A DNA stretch of 64,000 nucleotides from Frigoribacterium sp. CFBP 13712. GTDB lineage: Bacteria; Actinomycetota; Actinomycetes; Actinomycetales; Microbacteriaceae. The notes under the pieces were generated by a model, which was not told the DNA's origin, searched no databases, and worked only from the letters and a program-made list of their open reading frames with translations. Shown here in pieces: positions 37,298-46,982 of the stretch (positions within the stretch are counted from its first letter, which is position 1; each line of letters begins with the position of its first letter). The DNA lies in the NCBI RefSeq assembly GCF_014842255.1, contig NZ_JACYVH010000005.1, positions 207,867 through 271,866 on the forward strand, given 5' to 3'. Position numbers and translations under genes: made by a program.

Positions 37298-37891
37298 GTG
37301 CTGAAGCTCGTGGTGCTCATCTCCGGTGGCGGATCGAACCTCCGGGCACTGCTCGAAGCCGCACACGACGCCGAGTACCCGGCGCGCGTCGTCGCCGTCG
37401 GGGCCGATCGCGACGCCGACGGGTTCGAGCACGCCGACCACTTCGGGGTGCCGACCTTCACGGTGCCGTTCTCGAGCTTCGCCGACCGCGAGGCCTGGGG
37501 TGACGAACTGCTCTCGCAGGTGCGGCAGTGGCAGCCCGACCTGGTGGTGCTGAGCGGCTTCATGCGACTCGTGCCGCCCCGTGTCGTCAAGGCCCTCGCC
37601 CCGAACCTGATCAACACGCACCCCGCCTATCTGCCCGAGTTCCCCGGGGCGCACGGAGTCCGCGACGCCCTCGCCGCCGGTGTCGATCAGACCGGTGCGA
37701 GCGTCATCGTCGTCGACGACGGCGTCGACAGCGGCCCGATCCTGGCTCAGCAGCGCATCCCGGTGCTGCCCGGCGACGACGAGTCGTCGCTGCACGACCG
37801 CATCAAGCTCGTCGAACGCGAACTGCTCGTGCAGACCGTGCTCGACATCGCCAACGGAACGATCGACCTCGAACAGGAGTCCACCGCATGA
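37298..37891 (+). CDS. purN: Phosphoribosylglycinamide formyltransferase PurN
   Basis: Transfers the formyl group of 10-formyl-THF to GAR in purine synthesis. 197 aa. Motifs: [13 protein letters not shown] at the nucleotide site, [12 protein letters not shown] with the catalytic His, and [10 protein letters not shown] with the catalytic Asp. GTG start six bases after a TAGGCT box, probably leaderless. Overlaps purH by 4 bases (ATGA). Confidence 0.96.
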   Translation: MLKLVVLISGGGSNLRALLEAAHDAEYPARVVAVGADRDADGFEHADHFGVPTFTVPFSSFADREAWGDELLSQVRQWQPDLVVLSGFMRLVPPRVVKALAPNLINTHPAYLPEFPGAHGVRDALAAGVDQTGASVIVVDDGVDSGPILAQQRIPVLPGDDESSLHDRIKLVERELLVQTVLDIANGTIDLEQESTA

Positions 37892-39531
37892 GCGGCCACG
37901 CCATCGACCCCAGCCTCTACCGAGACCGCGACACCGTGCCCGTCAGGCGGGCGCTCATCAGCGTCAGCGACAAGAGCGGCCTGCTCGACCTGGCGGGGGC
38001 GCTCGCCGGCGCGGGCGTCGAGATCGTGTCGACCGGCTCGACGGCCTCCACCATCCGCGACGCGGGGCACGAGGTCACCGACGTCAGCGCCGTGACCGGG
38101 TTCCCCGAGTCGCTCGACGGGCGGGTCAAGACCCTGCACCCGGCCGTGCACGCGGGCATTCTCGCCGATCTGCGGCTCGAGTCGCACGAGGCGCAGCTCG
38201 CTGAACTCGACATCGCGGCGTTCGAGCTCGTCGTCGTGAACCTCTACCCGTTCGTCGAGACGGTCGCCTCGGGCGCCGACGTGCCCACGGTGATCGAGAA
38301 CGTCGACATCGGCGGGCCGGCGATGGTGCGGGCCGCCGCGAAGAACCACGCGAACGTCGCGATCGTCGTCTCGCCGTCGAACTACCCGCAGATCGTCGAC
38401 GCGCTCGCATCCGGTGGCACGACCCTCCTGCAGCGGCAGCGTCTCGCGGGCGAGGCGTTCGCCCACACGGCCTCGTACGACACGGCCGTCGCGGCCTACT
38501 TCGCCGCGAACGTCGGCCACGACGCCGACTCTGCGAGCTCAGACGCGACAGACGGAGCCGAGGAGGCGCGGGTCGGCTTCGCCCCCACGGTCACCGTCTC
38601 GGCGGAGCTGCAGCACACCCTCCGCTACGGCGAGAACTCGCACCAGTCCGCCGCGATCTACGCCACGCCGGGTGCGCAGGGCATCGCGCAGGCCGAGCAG
38701 CTGCACGGCAAGGAGATGTCGTACAACAACTACGTCGACGCCGACGCGGCGCTGCGGGCCGCCTACGACTTCGACGAGCCGGCCGTCGCGATCATCAAGC
38801 ACGCGAACCCGTGCGGCATCGCCGTTGCCTCGCCGGGCGCCGTCGACGCCATCGCCGACGCGCACCGGCGGGCGCACGCCTGCGACCCCGTGTCGGCGTT
38901 CGGGGGCGTCATCGCCGCCAACAGGCCCGTCACGCGTGCCATGGCCGAGACCGTGCGCGACATCTTCACCGAGGTGGTCATCGCCCCCGGCTTCGACCCC
39001 GAGGCCGTCGAGATCCTCAGTGCGAAGAAGAACATCCGTCTGCTGACGCTGCCCGCCGACTACTCGCGCGACGACCGCGAGGTCAAGCAGATCTCGGGCG
39101 GCCTCCTCGTGCAGGACGCCGACGGCTTCACCGGGTTCTCGTCAGAGGGCTGGACGCTGGTCGCCGGCGACGAGGCCGACGCGGCCACGCGCGCCGATCT
39201 CGAGTTCGCCTGGAAGGCCTCGCGCGCCGTCAAGTCGAACGCGATCCTGCTCGCCTCCGGCGGCGCATCGGTCGGCGTCGGCATGGGGCAGGTCAACCGG
39301 GTCGACTCGTGCCACCTCGCCGTCGATCGCGCCGGCGAGCGCGCGACGGGGTCGGTGGCCGCGTCCGACGCGTTCTTCCCCTTCGCCGACGGACTCCAGG
39401 TGCTGCTCGACGCCGGTGTCCGGGCCGTCGTCCAGCCCGGCGGTTCGATCCGCGACGACGAGGTCGTCGCGGCCGCCACGGCCGCGGGCGTCACCATGTA
39501 CTTCACGGGAGAGCGTCACTTCTTCCACTGA
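37888..39531 (+). CDS. purH: Bifunctional AICAR transformylase/IMP cyclohydrolase PurH
   Basis: Last two steps of IMP synthesis. 547 aa. The N-terminal cyclohydrolase domain starts [17 protein letters not shown] and has the STGSTAS and [12 protein letters not shown] motifs. The transformylase domain has [23 protein letters not shown], and the C-terminal [14 protein letters not shown] and [10 protein letters not shown]. Between the domains (about residues 211-231) is a short linker [18 protein letters not shown] that contains the dispersed GAGGAGGCGCGG word, outside conserved blocks. The ATG has AGGAG upstream and is coupled to purN. Confidence 0.96.
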   Translation: MSGHAIDPSLYRDRDTVPVRRALISVSDKSGLLDLAGALAGAGVEIVSTGSTASTIRDAGHEVTDVSAVTGFPESLDGRVKTLHPAVHAGILADLRLESHEAQLAELDIAAFELVVVNLYPFVETVASGADVPTVIENVDIGGPAMVRAAAKNHANVAIVVSPSNYPQIVDALASGGTTLLQRQRLAGEAFAHTASYDTAVAAYFAANVGHDADSASSDATDGAEEARVGFAPTVTVSAELQHTLRYGENSHQSAAIYATPGAQGIAQAEQLHGKEMSYNNYVDADAALRAAYDFDEPAVAIIKHANPCGIAVASPGAVDAIADAHRRAHACDPVSAFGGVIAANRPVTRAMAETVRDIFTEVVIAPGFDPEAVEILSAKKNIRLLTLPADYSRDDREVKQISGGLLVQDADGFTGFSSEGWTLVAGDEADAATRADLEFAWKASRAVKSNAILLASGGASVGVGMGQVNRVDSCHLAVDRAGERATGSVAASDAFFPFADGLQVLLDAGVRAVVQPGGSIRDDEVVAAATAAGVTMYFTGERHFFH

Positions 39532-39540
39532 GACGTGCCC

Positions 39541-39572
39541 CGAGGCCTGCGAGGCCTGCGAGGCCTGCGAGT
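39541..39572. repeat. 9-bp tandem repeat after purH
   Basis: GAGGCCTGC three times plus a partial copy. The spacer 39532-39851 otherwise holds only the promoter at 39648-39677 and the leader of the exporter genes. Confidence 0.7.
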
Positions 39573-39647
39573 GCTCCGAGCGCGCTCAGCGCCTCGCGCA
39601 CCCGGGCCCCGCCCCTACGCCCCCGTCGCGATCCGAACCAACCGGTC

Positions 39648-39677
39648 TTGCGGCGGGGGTGTTCGTGCACCTATCCT
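39648..39677 (+). promoter_or_regulatory. Sigma-A-type promoter for the ABC exporter
   Basis: TTGCGG (39648-39653), 18-base spacer, TATCCT (39672-39677). It would give a leader of about 165 bases. No attenuator or leader peptide is convincing there. Confidence 0.5.
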
Positions 39678-39851
39678 GAAAGGCTGCCCAGCGCGGTGGA
39701 GTGACGATCCGCAGCGTGCCACGAGCAGGTCCGGACGACCGATCAGGTCGGGCGGATGCGGCCTCCACAGGCCGCCGACATCACGACACATCCCCGGCGG
39801 CAGGGCCGCGAGCCGCGACGCCCCCGCCAGACGACGACACTTGGAACCGCC

Positions 39852-41687
39852 ATGTCAGCACAGTCCACCTCCACCCCGTCATCGACCACCCCCGAGCCCA
39901 AACCGTCGACCTTCCGCGCGCTCGCGCGGCTCTACCCGTACGCCCGCCCGGCCGTGCCGCGCATCGTGCTCGGCATGGTGGCGGCACTGCTCGCCGCCGT
40001 CGTCGCCCTGCTCATCCCCGTCGTCCTGCAGCTGCTCGTCGACGGCCCGCTGTCGAGCGGCGACCGTTCGCAGGTGTGGCCGGCGTTCGCCGTCGTGCTC
40101 GCCCTCGGCGTCGTCGAGGCGCTCATGATCGCCGCCCGGCGGCGCCTCGTGCTCACACCGAGCACCCACGTCGAGGCGTCGATGCGCAACGCGCTCTACG
40201 CGAAGCTGCAAGACCTGCCCGTGGCGTTCCACGACCGGTGGCAGAGCGGGCAGCTGCTCAGCCGTTCGGTCAGCGATCTCAGCCTCATCCGCCGATGGCT
40301 CGCCTTCGGGCTGGTGCTGCTCGTCGTCAACATGCTGACGATCGTCGTCGGGTTCGTCGTGCTGTTCTTCTACAGCTGGGCCCTCGGGCTGCTGTTCGTG
40401 GTCGCGTCGCTCCCGGTGTTCGTGGTCAGCTTCGCGTTCGAGAAGCGCTACTCGCTCGTCGCCCGTCGCAGCCAGGACCAGGTCGGGGACCTCGCCACCA
40501 GCGTCGAGGAGAGCGTGCACGGCATCCGCGTGCTGAAGGCCTTCGGGCGGGGCAAGCACTCGCTGCGCGAGTTCGAGAAGCAAGCCGAGGACCTGCGAGG
40601 CACCGAGATCGAGAAGGCTCGGGCCGTCTCGAAGCTGTGGCTGTGGCTGCTGCTCGTCCCCGACGTCGCGTTCGCGCTGTGCCTGCTCGGCGGCGTCTGG
40701 CTCGCCGCCGACGGGCAGCTGACCGTGGGGCAGCTCTTCGCGTTCTTCGCGACCGCGACGGTGCTGCGCTGGCCGGTCGAGTCGATCGGGTTCCTGCTGT
40801 CGATGACCTTCGACACCCGCACGGCGGCCGACCGGTTCTTCGAGGTGATGGACAGCGAGAACACCGTGACCGACCCCGAGAACCCGCAGACCATCGACCA
40901 GCCGCGGGGCCGTCTCGAGTTCAAGGGCGCCCACTTCCGGTACCAGGACTCCCCGGCGCAGTTCCCCGACCTGGTCGACGGCGTCGATCTCGTGCTCGAG
41001 CCCGGCGAGACCATGGCCCTGGTCGGTCTGACCGGGTCGGGCAAGACCACTCTGCTGGCCCTGGCGCCGCGGCTCTACGACGTCACCGGTGGTCAGGTGC
41101 TGCTCGACGGCGTCGACGTGCGCGATCTCACTCGTGAAGAGCTGCGTCGCCACATCGGCATGGCCTTCGAAGACGCCACGCTGTTCAGCGCCACCGTCCG
41201 CGACAACGTGCTGCTCGGGCGACCCGATCTCGCCGACGACCCCGTCGAGTCCGACCGGGTGCTGCGCGAGGCCCTCGAGATCTCGCAGTCCGACTTCGTC
41301 GACCGCCTGCCGGACGGCGTCGACACGCGCGTCGGCGAAGAGGGGCTCAGCCTGTCGGGCGGTCAGCGTCAGCGTCTCGCCCTGGCCCGGGCGATCGCCG
41401 CCCGCCCCGCCGTGCTCGTGCTCGACGACCCCCTGTCCGCGCTCGACGTCGACACCGAGGCCCGGGTCGAGGCGGGGCTGCGACGCGTGCTGGCCTCGAC
41501 CACGTCGCTCATCGTCGCCCACCGGCCGTCGACCGTCACCCTCGCCGACCGGGTCGCCCTGCTCGAGAACGGGGTCGTGACCGCGGTCGGCACGCACTCC
41601 GACCTGCTCGCCACCAACGAGCACTACCGCTACGTCATCTCGTCGCTCGACGACGACACCACCACCCGAGACGAGGTGCTCGCATGA
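39852..41687 (+). CDS. ABC exporter half-transporter, degenerate-site subunit
   Basis: 611 aa: six membrane helices then a nucleotide-binding domain. Walker [10 protein letters not shown] near residue 391, signature LSGGQRQ, and Walker [13 protein letters not shown] near 520-530, where the catalytic Glu is replaced by Asp. The H-loop His is in IVAHRPSTV. Asp at this place marks the degenerate site of heterodimeric exporters such as TM287/288 or BmrCD. The partner is encoded immediately downstream with a 4-base overlap. Likely multidrug or lipid export; substrate unknown. The start with GGAA upstream is preferred to an earlier ATG in frame. Confidence 0.88.
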   Translation: MSAQSTSTPSSTTPEPKPSTFRALARLYPYARPAVPRIVLGMVAALLAAVVALLIPVVLQLLVDGPLSSGDRSQVWPAFAVVLALGVVEALMIAARRRLVLTPSTHVEASMRNALYAKLQDLPVAFHDRWQSGQLLSRSVSDLSLIRRWLAFGLVLLVVNMLTIVVGFVVLFFYSWALGLLFVVASLPVFVVSFAFEKRYSLVARRSQDQVGDLATSVEESVHGIRVLKAFGRGKHSLREFEKQAEDLRGTEIEKARAVSKLWLWLLLVPDVAFALCLLGGVWLAADGQLTVGQLFAFFATATVLRWPVESIGFLLSMTFDTRTAADRFFEVMDSENTVTDPENPQTIDQPRGRLEFKGAHFRYQDSPAQFPDLVDGVDLVLEPGETMALVGLTGSGKTTLLALAPRLYDVTGGQVLLDGVDVRDLTREELRRHIGMAFEDATLFSATVRDNVLLGRPDLADDPVESDRVLREALEISQSDFVDRLPDGVDTRVGEEGLSLSGGQRQRLALARAIAARPAVLVLDDPLSALDVDTEARVEAGLRRVLASTTSLIVAHRPSTVTLADRVALLENGVVTAVGTHSDLLATNEHYRYVISSLDDDTTTRDEVLA

Positions 41688-43666
41688 GCGACCAGAGACC
41701 GGACGACCGCGACGAGACCGGCCGCGACCAGACGGGCCGCGACCAGACGGGCCGCGACCAGACCGACCGCGACCAGACCGGCCGCGACCAGACCGGCGAC
41801 GCCGGGCGTGAGGCCCTCGACGGCCGCACCCCGGCCGAGAAGCGCGTCGGGCGGGGCTCGACCACCGAGGGGGTCAGAGGCGAGGAGCGCGACGACTTCA
41901 CCCGCGACGAGAGCAAGCGACTCCGGGGGCGTTCGCTGCGCCTCCTCGGCTCGCTGGTCCACCCGCTGCGATGGCGGCTCGTCGTCATGGGCGTCATCGT
42001 CGTCGTCAGCGTCGGGGCCCAGGTCGCCGGCCCTGCCCTGATCGCGTTCGGCATCGACCGCGCCCTGCCCGCCCTAATGGACCAGCAGGACTGGGCGCCG
42101 GCCATCCTCGTGGTCGTCGTGTACCTCGTCACCGGCGTGATCGGCGCCGTGCTGATGGCGCAGTACACGGTGCTGTCGGCGCGTATCAGCCAGGCGATCC
42201 TGATCGACCTGCGCAAGCGGCTGTTCCTGCACACGCAGCGACTGAGCCTCGAGTTCCACGAGACGTACACCTCGGGGCGCATCATCTCGCGCCAGACCAG
42301 CGACCTCGACTCGATCCGCGAACTGCTCGACTCGGGCATCAACCAGCTCGTCTCGGGGCTGCTCTACATGCTGTTCACGGCGATCGCGCTGGTCGCCCTC
42401 GACCCGCAGAGCGGTCTCGTGCTGGCCGTCGCCCTCGTGCCGCTGATCGCCCTGACCCGGTGGTTCCAGGTGCGCTCGCAGAAGCTGTTCCGAGCCACCC
42501 GTGTCACGAGCGCCCGCGTGATCGTGCACTTCGTCGAGACGATGACCGGCATGCGCGCCGTCCAGGCGTTCCGCAAGGAGGGCCGCAACGAGAAGGAGTA
42601 CGGCGGATTCGTCGAAGATTACCGCCAGGCCAACTCGAAGGTGTTCACCCTGTTCGGCACCTTCGACCCGGGTCTCGTGCTGATCGGCAACGCCACCCTC
42701 GCCGCGGTCGTGCTGTTCGGCGGGTTCCGTGTCATCGACGGCACGCTGGCGATCGGCGCCCTGCTCGCGGTGGCCCTGTACGCCAAGCGGTTCTTCGACC
42801 CGGCCGAAGAGATGGCGATGTTCTACAACGGCTACCAGTCGGCCTCCGCCGCGCTCGAGAAGATCTCGGGCGTGCTCGAAGAGCAGCCGAGCGTGCCCGA
42901 CCCGACGCACCCGGTCGACCTGTGGCACGCCACCGGCCGGGTCGAGTTCGACGACGTCGAGTTCGCCTACAACGCCGACACCGTCGTGCTGCCCGAGTTC
43001 GACCTGACGGTGCCGGCCGGGCAGACGATCGCCCTGGTCGGCTCGACCGGTGCCGGCAAGTCGACGTTGGCGAAGCTGATCTCGCGGTTCTACGACCCGA
43101 CGCGCGGGCGCATCACCCTCGACGGCGTCGATCTCCGAGATCTGCACCCGAAGGACCTCCGGCGAGCGATCGTCATGGTCACGCAGGAGGCCTACCTGTT
43201 CTCGGGGTCGGTCGCGGACAACATCGCGCTCGGCAAGCCCGACGCGAGCCGCGAGGACATCGAGCGGGCGGCCCGTGCGGTCGGGGCGCACGAGTTCATC
43301 ATGGCGCTGCCCGACGGCTACGACACCGACGTGAACAAGCGCGGTGGGCGGGTCTCCGCGGGTCAACGTCAGCTGCTCTCGTTCGCCCGGGCCTTCATCG
43401 CCGACCCGAGCGTGCTGATCCTCGACGAGGCGACGGCGTCGCTCGACATCCCCTCGGAGCGCATGGTGCAGGAGGCGCTGCAGACCCTGCTCGCCGACCG
43501 CACCGCGCTGATCATCGCGCACCGGCTCTCGACCGTGGCGATCGCCGACCGGGTGCTGGTGATGGAGTACGGCCGCGTCGTCGAAGACGGCAGCCCCGCC
43601 GACCTCATCTCGGGCACCGGCCGGTTCGCGCAGCTGCACGCCGCGTGGCGGGACTCCCTCGTGTGA
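41684..43666 (+). CDS. ABC exporter half-transporter, canonical-site subunit
   Basis: 660 aa. The first ~45 residues are a run of GRDQT pentapeptides from a 15-bp tandem repeat, then a charged linker, six membrane helices and the ATPase domain. Walker [10 protein letters not shown] near 453, a noncanonical signature VSAGQRQ near 555, and canonical Walker [13 protein letters not shown] near 579. The odd signature would face the Asp-bearing Walker B of the partner, so both deviations fall in one degenerate site. ATGA overlap with the partner gene indicates a coupled heterodimer. Confidence 0.88.
   Translation: MSDQRPDDRDETGRDQTGRDQTGRDQTDRDQTGRDQTGDAGREALDGRTPAEKRVGRGSTTEGVRGEERDDFTRDESKRLRGRSLRLLGSLVHPLRWRLVVMGVIVVVSVGAQVAGPALIAFGIDRALPALMDQQDWAPAILVVVVYLVTGVIGAVLMAQYTVLSARISQAILIDLRKRLFLHTQRLSLEFHETYTSGRIISRQTSDLDSIRELLDSGINQLVSGLLYMLFTAIALVALDPQSGLVLAVALVPLIALTRWFQVRSQKLFRATRVTSARVIVHFVETMTGMRAVQAFRKEGRNEKEYGGFVEDYRQANSKVFTLFGTFDPGLVLIGNATLAAVVLFGGFRVIDGTLAIGALLAVALYAKRFFDPAEEMAMFYNGYQSASAALEKISGVLEEQPSVPDPTHPVDLWHATGRVEFDDVEFAYNADTVVLPEFDLTVPAGQTIALVGSTGAGKSTLAKLISRFYDPTRGRITLDGVDLRDLHPKDLRRAIVMVTQEAYLFSGSVADNIALGKPDASREDIERAARAVGAHEFIMALPDGYDTDVNKRGGRVSAGQRQLLSFARAFIADPSVLILDEATASLDIPSERMVQEALQTLLADRTALIIAHRLSTVAIADRVLVMEYGRVVEDGSPADLISGTGRFAQLHAAWRDSLV
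41704..41797 (+). repeat. 15-bp tandem repeat encoding GRDQT
   Basis: About six copies of a GGCCGCGACCAGACC-like unit at the 5' end of the second exporter gene, in frame. Confidence 0.85.
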
Positions 43667-43697
43667 GGTCGGTGGAGGTGCGGCGCCGGGCGCGACG

Positions 43698-43757
43698 ACG
43701 GGCGAGTCCGTCGGAGGCGGGCGGCCGTGGCCGACCGGGGCGGACGGACTCGCCCGT
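43698..43757. repeat. Palindrome before the GNAT gene
   Basis: Perfect 15-bp arms ACGGGCGAGTCCGTC (43698-43712) and complement (43743-43757); the loop carries a further GGCC pair. Member of the 6504 family. Confidence 0.85.
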
Positions 43758-43774
43758 TCCGGTCTGCCGTCCGT

Positions 43775-43787
43775 TAGCGTGTCACCG
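43775..43787 (+). promoter_or_regulatory. Leaderless -10 box for the GNAT gene
   Basis: TAGCGT, seven bases, then ATG at 43788. Confidence 0.5.
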
Positions 43788-44576
43788 ATGCCAGACACGA
43801 CGAGGTACCTGCAGGCCTACGACGATCAACTCCGCACCGACGCCGAGACGCCGAGCGCGATCGGAGTGACGATGCTGGGCCCGCTCCGGCTCGTGACCTT
43901 CGCCGGCGGGCGCGGCTTCGTCACCTATCGCGATCTCGGCGGCTCCGACGCCGAGAGCATCCGCGGGCTGGTCGGCGAGGCGCTGGAGCACTTCCGAGCC
44001 GACCCCGAGATCGACCGCGTCGAGTGGAAGTCGCGCGGCCACGACCACGCCCCCGGTCTGCACGACGCCCTGGTGGCCCACGGCTTCACGCCCGGTGAAC
44101 CGGAGTCGATCATGATCGGACCGCTCGCGGCGCTCTGCGAGGTCGGCGACGTCCCGGCCGGGGTGACCGTCCGGCGGGTCACGACCGAGGCCGACGTGCG
44201 GGCGATGAGTGCGATGGTCGACGAGGCCTTCGGCGAGGCCGTCGACGCGAGACAGGCCGACGCGCTGCTCTCCCGACTCGCCCGCGACGACGGCATGGAG
44301 CTCTGGGTCGCCGAGGTCGACGGCCGGATGGTCAGCGGCGGTCGACTCGAGCCGGTGCCCGGCACGGACTTCGTCGGCATCTGGGGCGGTGCCACCCTCG
44401 AGGCGTACCGGCACCGCGGCATCTACCGGGCGCTGACCGCCGCCCGGGCGCGCTCGGCCGTCGCCCTCGGCAAGACGCTCGTGCACAGCGACTCGACCGA
44501 CGACTCGCGGCCCATCCTCGAGCGGTCGGGTCTCGTGAAGGTGTCCACGACGACGCCGTACGACTGGACGCGCTGA
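43788..44576 (+). CDS. GNAT family acetyltransferase
   Basis: 262 aa. The C-terminal half has the acetyl-CoA-binding pattern of GNAT enzymes (GGATLEAYRHRGIYRALTAAR, the R-x-x-G-I-Y-x-x-L motif A), and the N-terminal ~130 residues form a degenerate first GNAT-like domain. Acyl acceptor unknown. The start follows a TAGCGT box by seven bases; an in-frame GTG nine bases upstream lies within that box. The gene stands alone and has a palindrome of the same family on each side. Confidence 0.82.
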   Translation: MPDTTRYLQAYDDQLRTDAETPSAIGVTMLGPLRLVTFAGGRGFVTYRDLGGSDAESIRGLVGEALEHFRADPEIDRVEWKSRGHDHAPGLHDALVAHGFTPGEPESIMIGPLAALCEVGDVPAGVTVRRVTTEADVRAMSAMVDEAFGEAVDARQADALLSRLARDDGMELWVAEVDGRMVSGGRLEPVPGTDFVGIWGGATLEAYRHRGIYRALTAARARSAVALGKTLVHSDSTDDSRPILERSGLVKVSTTTPYDWTR

Positions 44577-44622
44577 CCGCTGCGTCGCTCGCGGCGACCG
44601 CCCGGCGACCGCGGGGCGACGG

Positions 44623-44680
44623 CGGGCGAGTCCGTCGGAGGCGGGCGGTCGGGGTGGACCGGCGGCGTCGGACTCGCCCG
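44623..44680. repeat. Palindrome after the GNAT gene
   Basis: Perfect 12-bp arms CGGGCGAGTCCG (44623-44634) and complement (44669-44680), between convergent genes. Confidence 0.8.
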
Positions 44681-44717
44681 GGGTCGGCAGACGCCACGCA
44701 CCGACCGTGAGGCACGG

Positions 44718-45167
44718 TCAGCGGGCCTTCGAGGCCTCCGTCGGCGATGACTCCCGCCACGCGAACACCTGGCCGTCGTCGCCGGCCACGACCGACCATG
44801 CGCCGCAGACGACCCCTGCGGTCGGCAGGTCGGACGGCCACCAGTCGGGGGAGACGGGCGGGGCCGACTCGAGCGGATCGGCAGGGGTGCAGCCGGCGGT
44901 GTCGGCGAGGGGAGTCGTCGTGCGGAACGTGAGAACCGCCTCCTCGGGATCGTCCCGGAGCGAGACCGCGCGGATCGACGTGGCGTCCGAGGGGACCCAC
45001 CCGGCGAGCACGAACGACCGCGTGCCCGACTTCGGCGCCTCGCCGTAGCTGTCGAACTCGAAGCTCCGCTCGTCGGACCCGAGGCTGCCGAGCGAGCAGG
45101 CGGCGAGGCCGAACGCGAGTGCGGAGACGAGGGCGGTCGCGGCGACGAGACGGGTGACGGAGGGCAT
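44718..45167 (-). CDS. Small lipoprotein of unknown function
   Basis: 149 aa. A lipoprotein signal peptide with lipobox LAAC (Cys24) would anchor it to the outer face of the membrane. The mature part is small, acidic and has a cysteine pair plus WWP and WSVV segments; no family recognised. Start MPSVTRL has CGGAG upstream; a longer start would put 20 extra residues before the signal peptide. It follows the alkyltransferase-like gene on the same strand after 81 bases. Confidence 0.72.
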   Translation of the reverse strand: MPSVTRLVAATALVSALAFGLAACSLGSLGSDERSFEFDSYGEAPKSGTRSFVLAGWVPSDATSIRAVSLRDDPEEAVLTFRTTTPLADTAGCTPADPLESAPPVSPDWWPSDLPTAGVVCGAWSVVAGDDGQVFAWRESSPTEASKAR

Positions 45168-45248
45168 GCTCCGAGCCAAGCGCCTCCCGGCGCCGAGCGG
45201 ATCAGCCCGGAGTCGAGACGGTCTCATCCGTCAGGAGGATCGTGCCGG

Positions 45249-45587
45249 TCAGGGCTCCCAGGAGGCGCGCTCGAGATCCACCCGGAACGCACCCGCCCGA
45301 GACCACCGCAGCGGCGTGCCCTCCACCCGGTACATCTCGAGAGCGCGGCTCTCGTGGTCGCGGGGCGCATGCCCGGACGCCCGGATGACGCGCCACCACG
45401 GCAGCTCGGACCCCGCGTACGCCATCACCTGCCCGACCGCGCGGGAGGCCCGCGAACCGAGCACGGCCGCTATCGACCCGTACGTCATGACACGGCCCGC
45501 CGGGATGGACTCGACGACCTCGACCACGCGCGAGGCGAAGTCGGCACCGGGGCCGTCGCCCGCGCCCGCGTCGGCACCGGGGCTCAC
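45249..45587 (-). CDS. Alkyltransferase-like (ATL) DNA-binding protein
   Basis: 112 aa, the DNA-binding domain of the Ogt/MGMT family (FASRVVEVVESIPAGRVMTYGSIA). The active-site PCHRV is PWWRV here (63-67), with Trp in place of the alkyl-accepting Cys. Proteins of this kind bind O6-alkylguanine without removing it and pass it to nucleotide excision repair. Trp in place of the usual His next to it is less common. The start overlaps the GNAT stop by 4 bases (ATGA). Confidence 0.85.
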   Translation of the reverse strand: MSPGADAGAGDGPGADFASRVVEVVESIPAGRVMTYGSIAAVLGSRASRAVGQVMAYAGSELPWWRVIRASGHAPRDHESRALEMYRVEGTPLRWSRAGAFRVDLERASWEP

Positions 45588-46063
45588 GCCGGGGTCAGCC
45601 TCAGCGCGGCGAAGTGCTCGCCGTACGGGGTCTCGCCGACGACCTCGAAGCCGATGCGGGCGAAGAACTCCTCGGGCCCGTCGTCGCCGGGTTCGTACAT
45701 GACCGTCAGTCGGTCGAACCCCCGGCTGCGGGCCTCGTCGGCCAGAGCGTGCACGGCGAACCGCCCGACGCCGCGGCCCTGCGCATCGGCCTCGACGTTG
45801 ATGCGCCAGATGCAGCTGCGCAGCTTCTCGTCGTCGGCCGAGGCGTCGAAGTTGCCCATGATGAAGCCGACGACCGTGCTGTCGCCATCGGCGCCGTCGA
45901 CATCGACGACGACGCGCGGCCAGGCGGTCGTCGGATTGACGTACGCCTCGGCGATCGAGTGCGACACGGGGGCCACGTACTGCTCTTGGCCCGGCTTGAG
46001 CGTCAGGTTGTTGGCCGCGACCACGGTCGCGGCGGACAGTTCTTCGAGGCGGAGATCCGACAT
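45584..46063 (-). CDS. GNAT family acetyltransferase
   Basis: 159 aa. The acetyl-CoA pyrophosphate loop is INVEADAQGRGVGRFAVHAL, followed by FFARIGFEVVGET typical of motif B. The N-terminal half (EQYVAPVSHSIAEAYVNP) resembles spermidine/diamine acetyltransferases, but the substrate cannot be assigned. It is the first gene of a two-gene unit with the ATL protein. Confidence 0.85.
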   Translation of the reverse strand: MSDLRLEELSAATVVAANNLTLKPGQEQYVAPVSHSIAEAYVNPTTAWPRVVVDVDGADGDSTVVGFIMGNFDASADDEKLRSCIWRINVEADAQGRGVGRFAVHALADEARSRGFDRLTVMYEPGDDGPEEFFARIGFEVVGETPYGEHFAALRLTPA

Positions 46064-46218
46064 GCCCTCAGGCTACTGGCGGCGGCGCTCGCGGCACCAG
46101 CACCGACCCCGGCCTCGACCCGGCCGACCCGCGCCACCTGACAGCGCGCTCGGGTTCGGCCCTGAGATCGCTGGCCGCTGGCGGTTCGAGGTGGCGCCGC
46201 CGGGTGGCAGGGAGTTGG

Positions 46219-46232
46219 CTTGCATATTCAAG
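46219..46232. promoter_or_regulatory. Candidate operator CTTGCATATTCAAG
   Basis: A 14-base near-palindrome (12 of 14 symmetric positions), AT-rich in a GC-rich setting, 75 bases before the NAD(P)-binding gene. It resembles HxlR/MarR-type sites; no regulator gene is adjacent. Confidence 0.4.
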
Positions 46233-46306
46233 TCATCGACCGACACGGTGACCTCTCGGCACGCCGGTTCCGGCCATGCCCCATCCGCGCCTCGAAGGAG
46301 CCCCCC

Positions 46307-46933
46307 GTGAAGATCCTCCTGCTCGGAGCGACCGGAGGCGTCGGCTCGCACCTCCTCCGCACCACCCTCGCCGCGGGGCACGACGTGCGGGTGCTCGTCC
46401 GCGACGCGACCGCCCTCGACACCAGCGACGGGGTCGACGTCGTCGTCGGCGACGCGACCACCGCCTCCCACATGGCCGAGGCGGTCGACGGGCGCGACGT
46501 CGTGCTGAACGCCGTGGGCTCGCGCAACTTCCGGGTGCCGGTCGAGCTCGAGGTGGGGCGCGTGCTGCTGCCCGCCATGGACGCCGCCGGCGTCGAGCGC
46601 CTGATCGTCTGCTCGGCGTTCGGGGTCGGCGACAGCGAACGCGACGCCGGACCCCTGCAGAAGATGTTCTTCCACAGCGTGCTGGGCAGGGTCTACGCCG
46701 CCAAGGAGGTCGCCGACGCCGAGGTCCGCGCCAGCGACCTCGACTGGACCCTCGTCTACCCCACCCGTCTCGTCGACGGCCCCGCGACCGGCGACATCGT
46801 CGTCGCCGAGAGGCTGCCGGCGGGGGCCTCGACGAAGGTCTCGCGCGCCGACGTCGCCCGCTTCATGCTCGCGCAGCTCGGCGACGGCACCTGGTCGCGG
46901 CGGACCGCGGTCGTGACCGGCGCGGACTCCTGA
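46307..46933 (+). CDS. NAD(P)H-binding oxidoreductase (atypical SDR)
   Basis: 208 aa Rossmann protein of the NAD(P)-binding/NmrA-like group. The dinucleotide motif is LLGATGGVGSHLL (GATGGVG), and VLVRD marks the end of strand 2. LIVCSAFGVGDS and DWTLVYPTRL are typical of flavin-reductase/BLVRB-like members. Substrate unknown. GTG start with AAGGAG seven bases upstream; an earlier ATG lacks a site. Converges on the epimerase gene. Confidence 0.85.
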   Translation: MKILLLGATGGVGSHLLRTTLAAGHDVRVLVRDATALDTSDGVDVVVGDATTASHMAEAVDGRDVVLNAVGSRNFRVPVELEVGRVLLPAMDAAGVERLIVCSAFGVGDSERDAGPLQKMFFHSVLGRVYAAKEVADAEVRASDLDWTLVYPTRLVDGPATGDIVVAERLPAGASTKVSRADVARFMLAQLGDGTWSRRTAVVTGADS

Positions 46934-46982
46934 CCCGCGCCTCCCGCGCCTCCCGCAACGCCCGCGCTCCCCGCACGCTCGG

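Noticed and set aside
39701-39851. Short leader gene before the ABC exporter
   Set aside because: The GTG frame at 39701 runs on through the exporter in a shadow frame and has no clear stop before it, so it does not look like a leader peptide.
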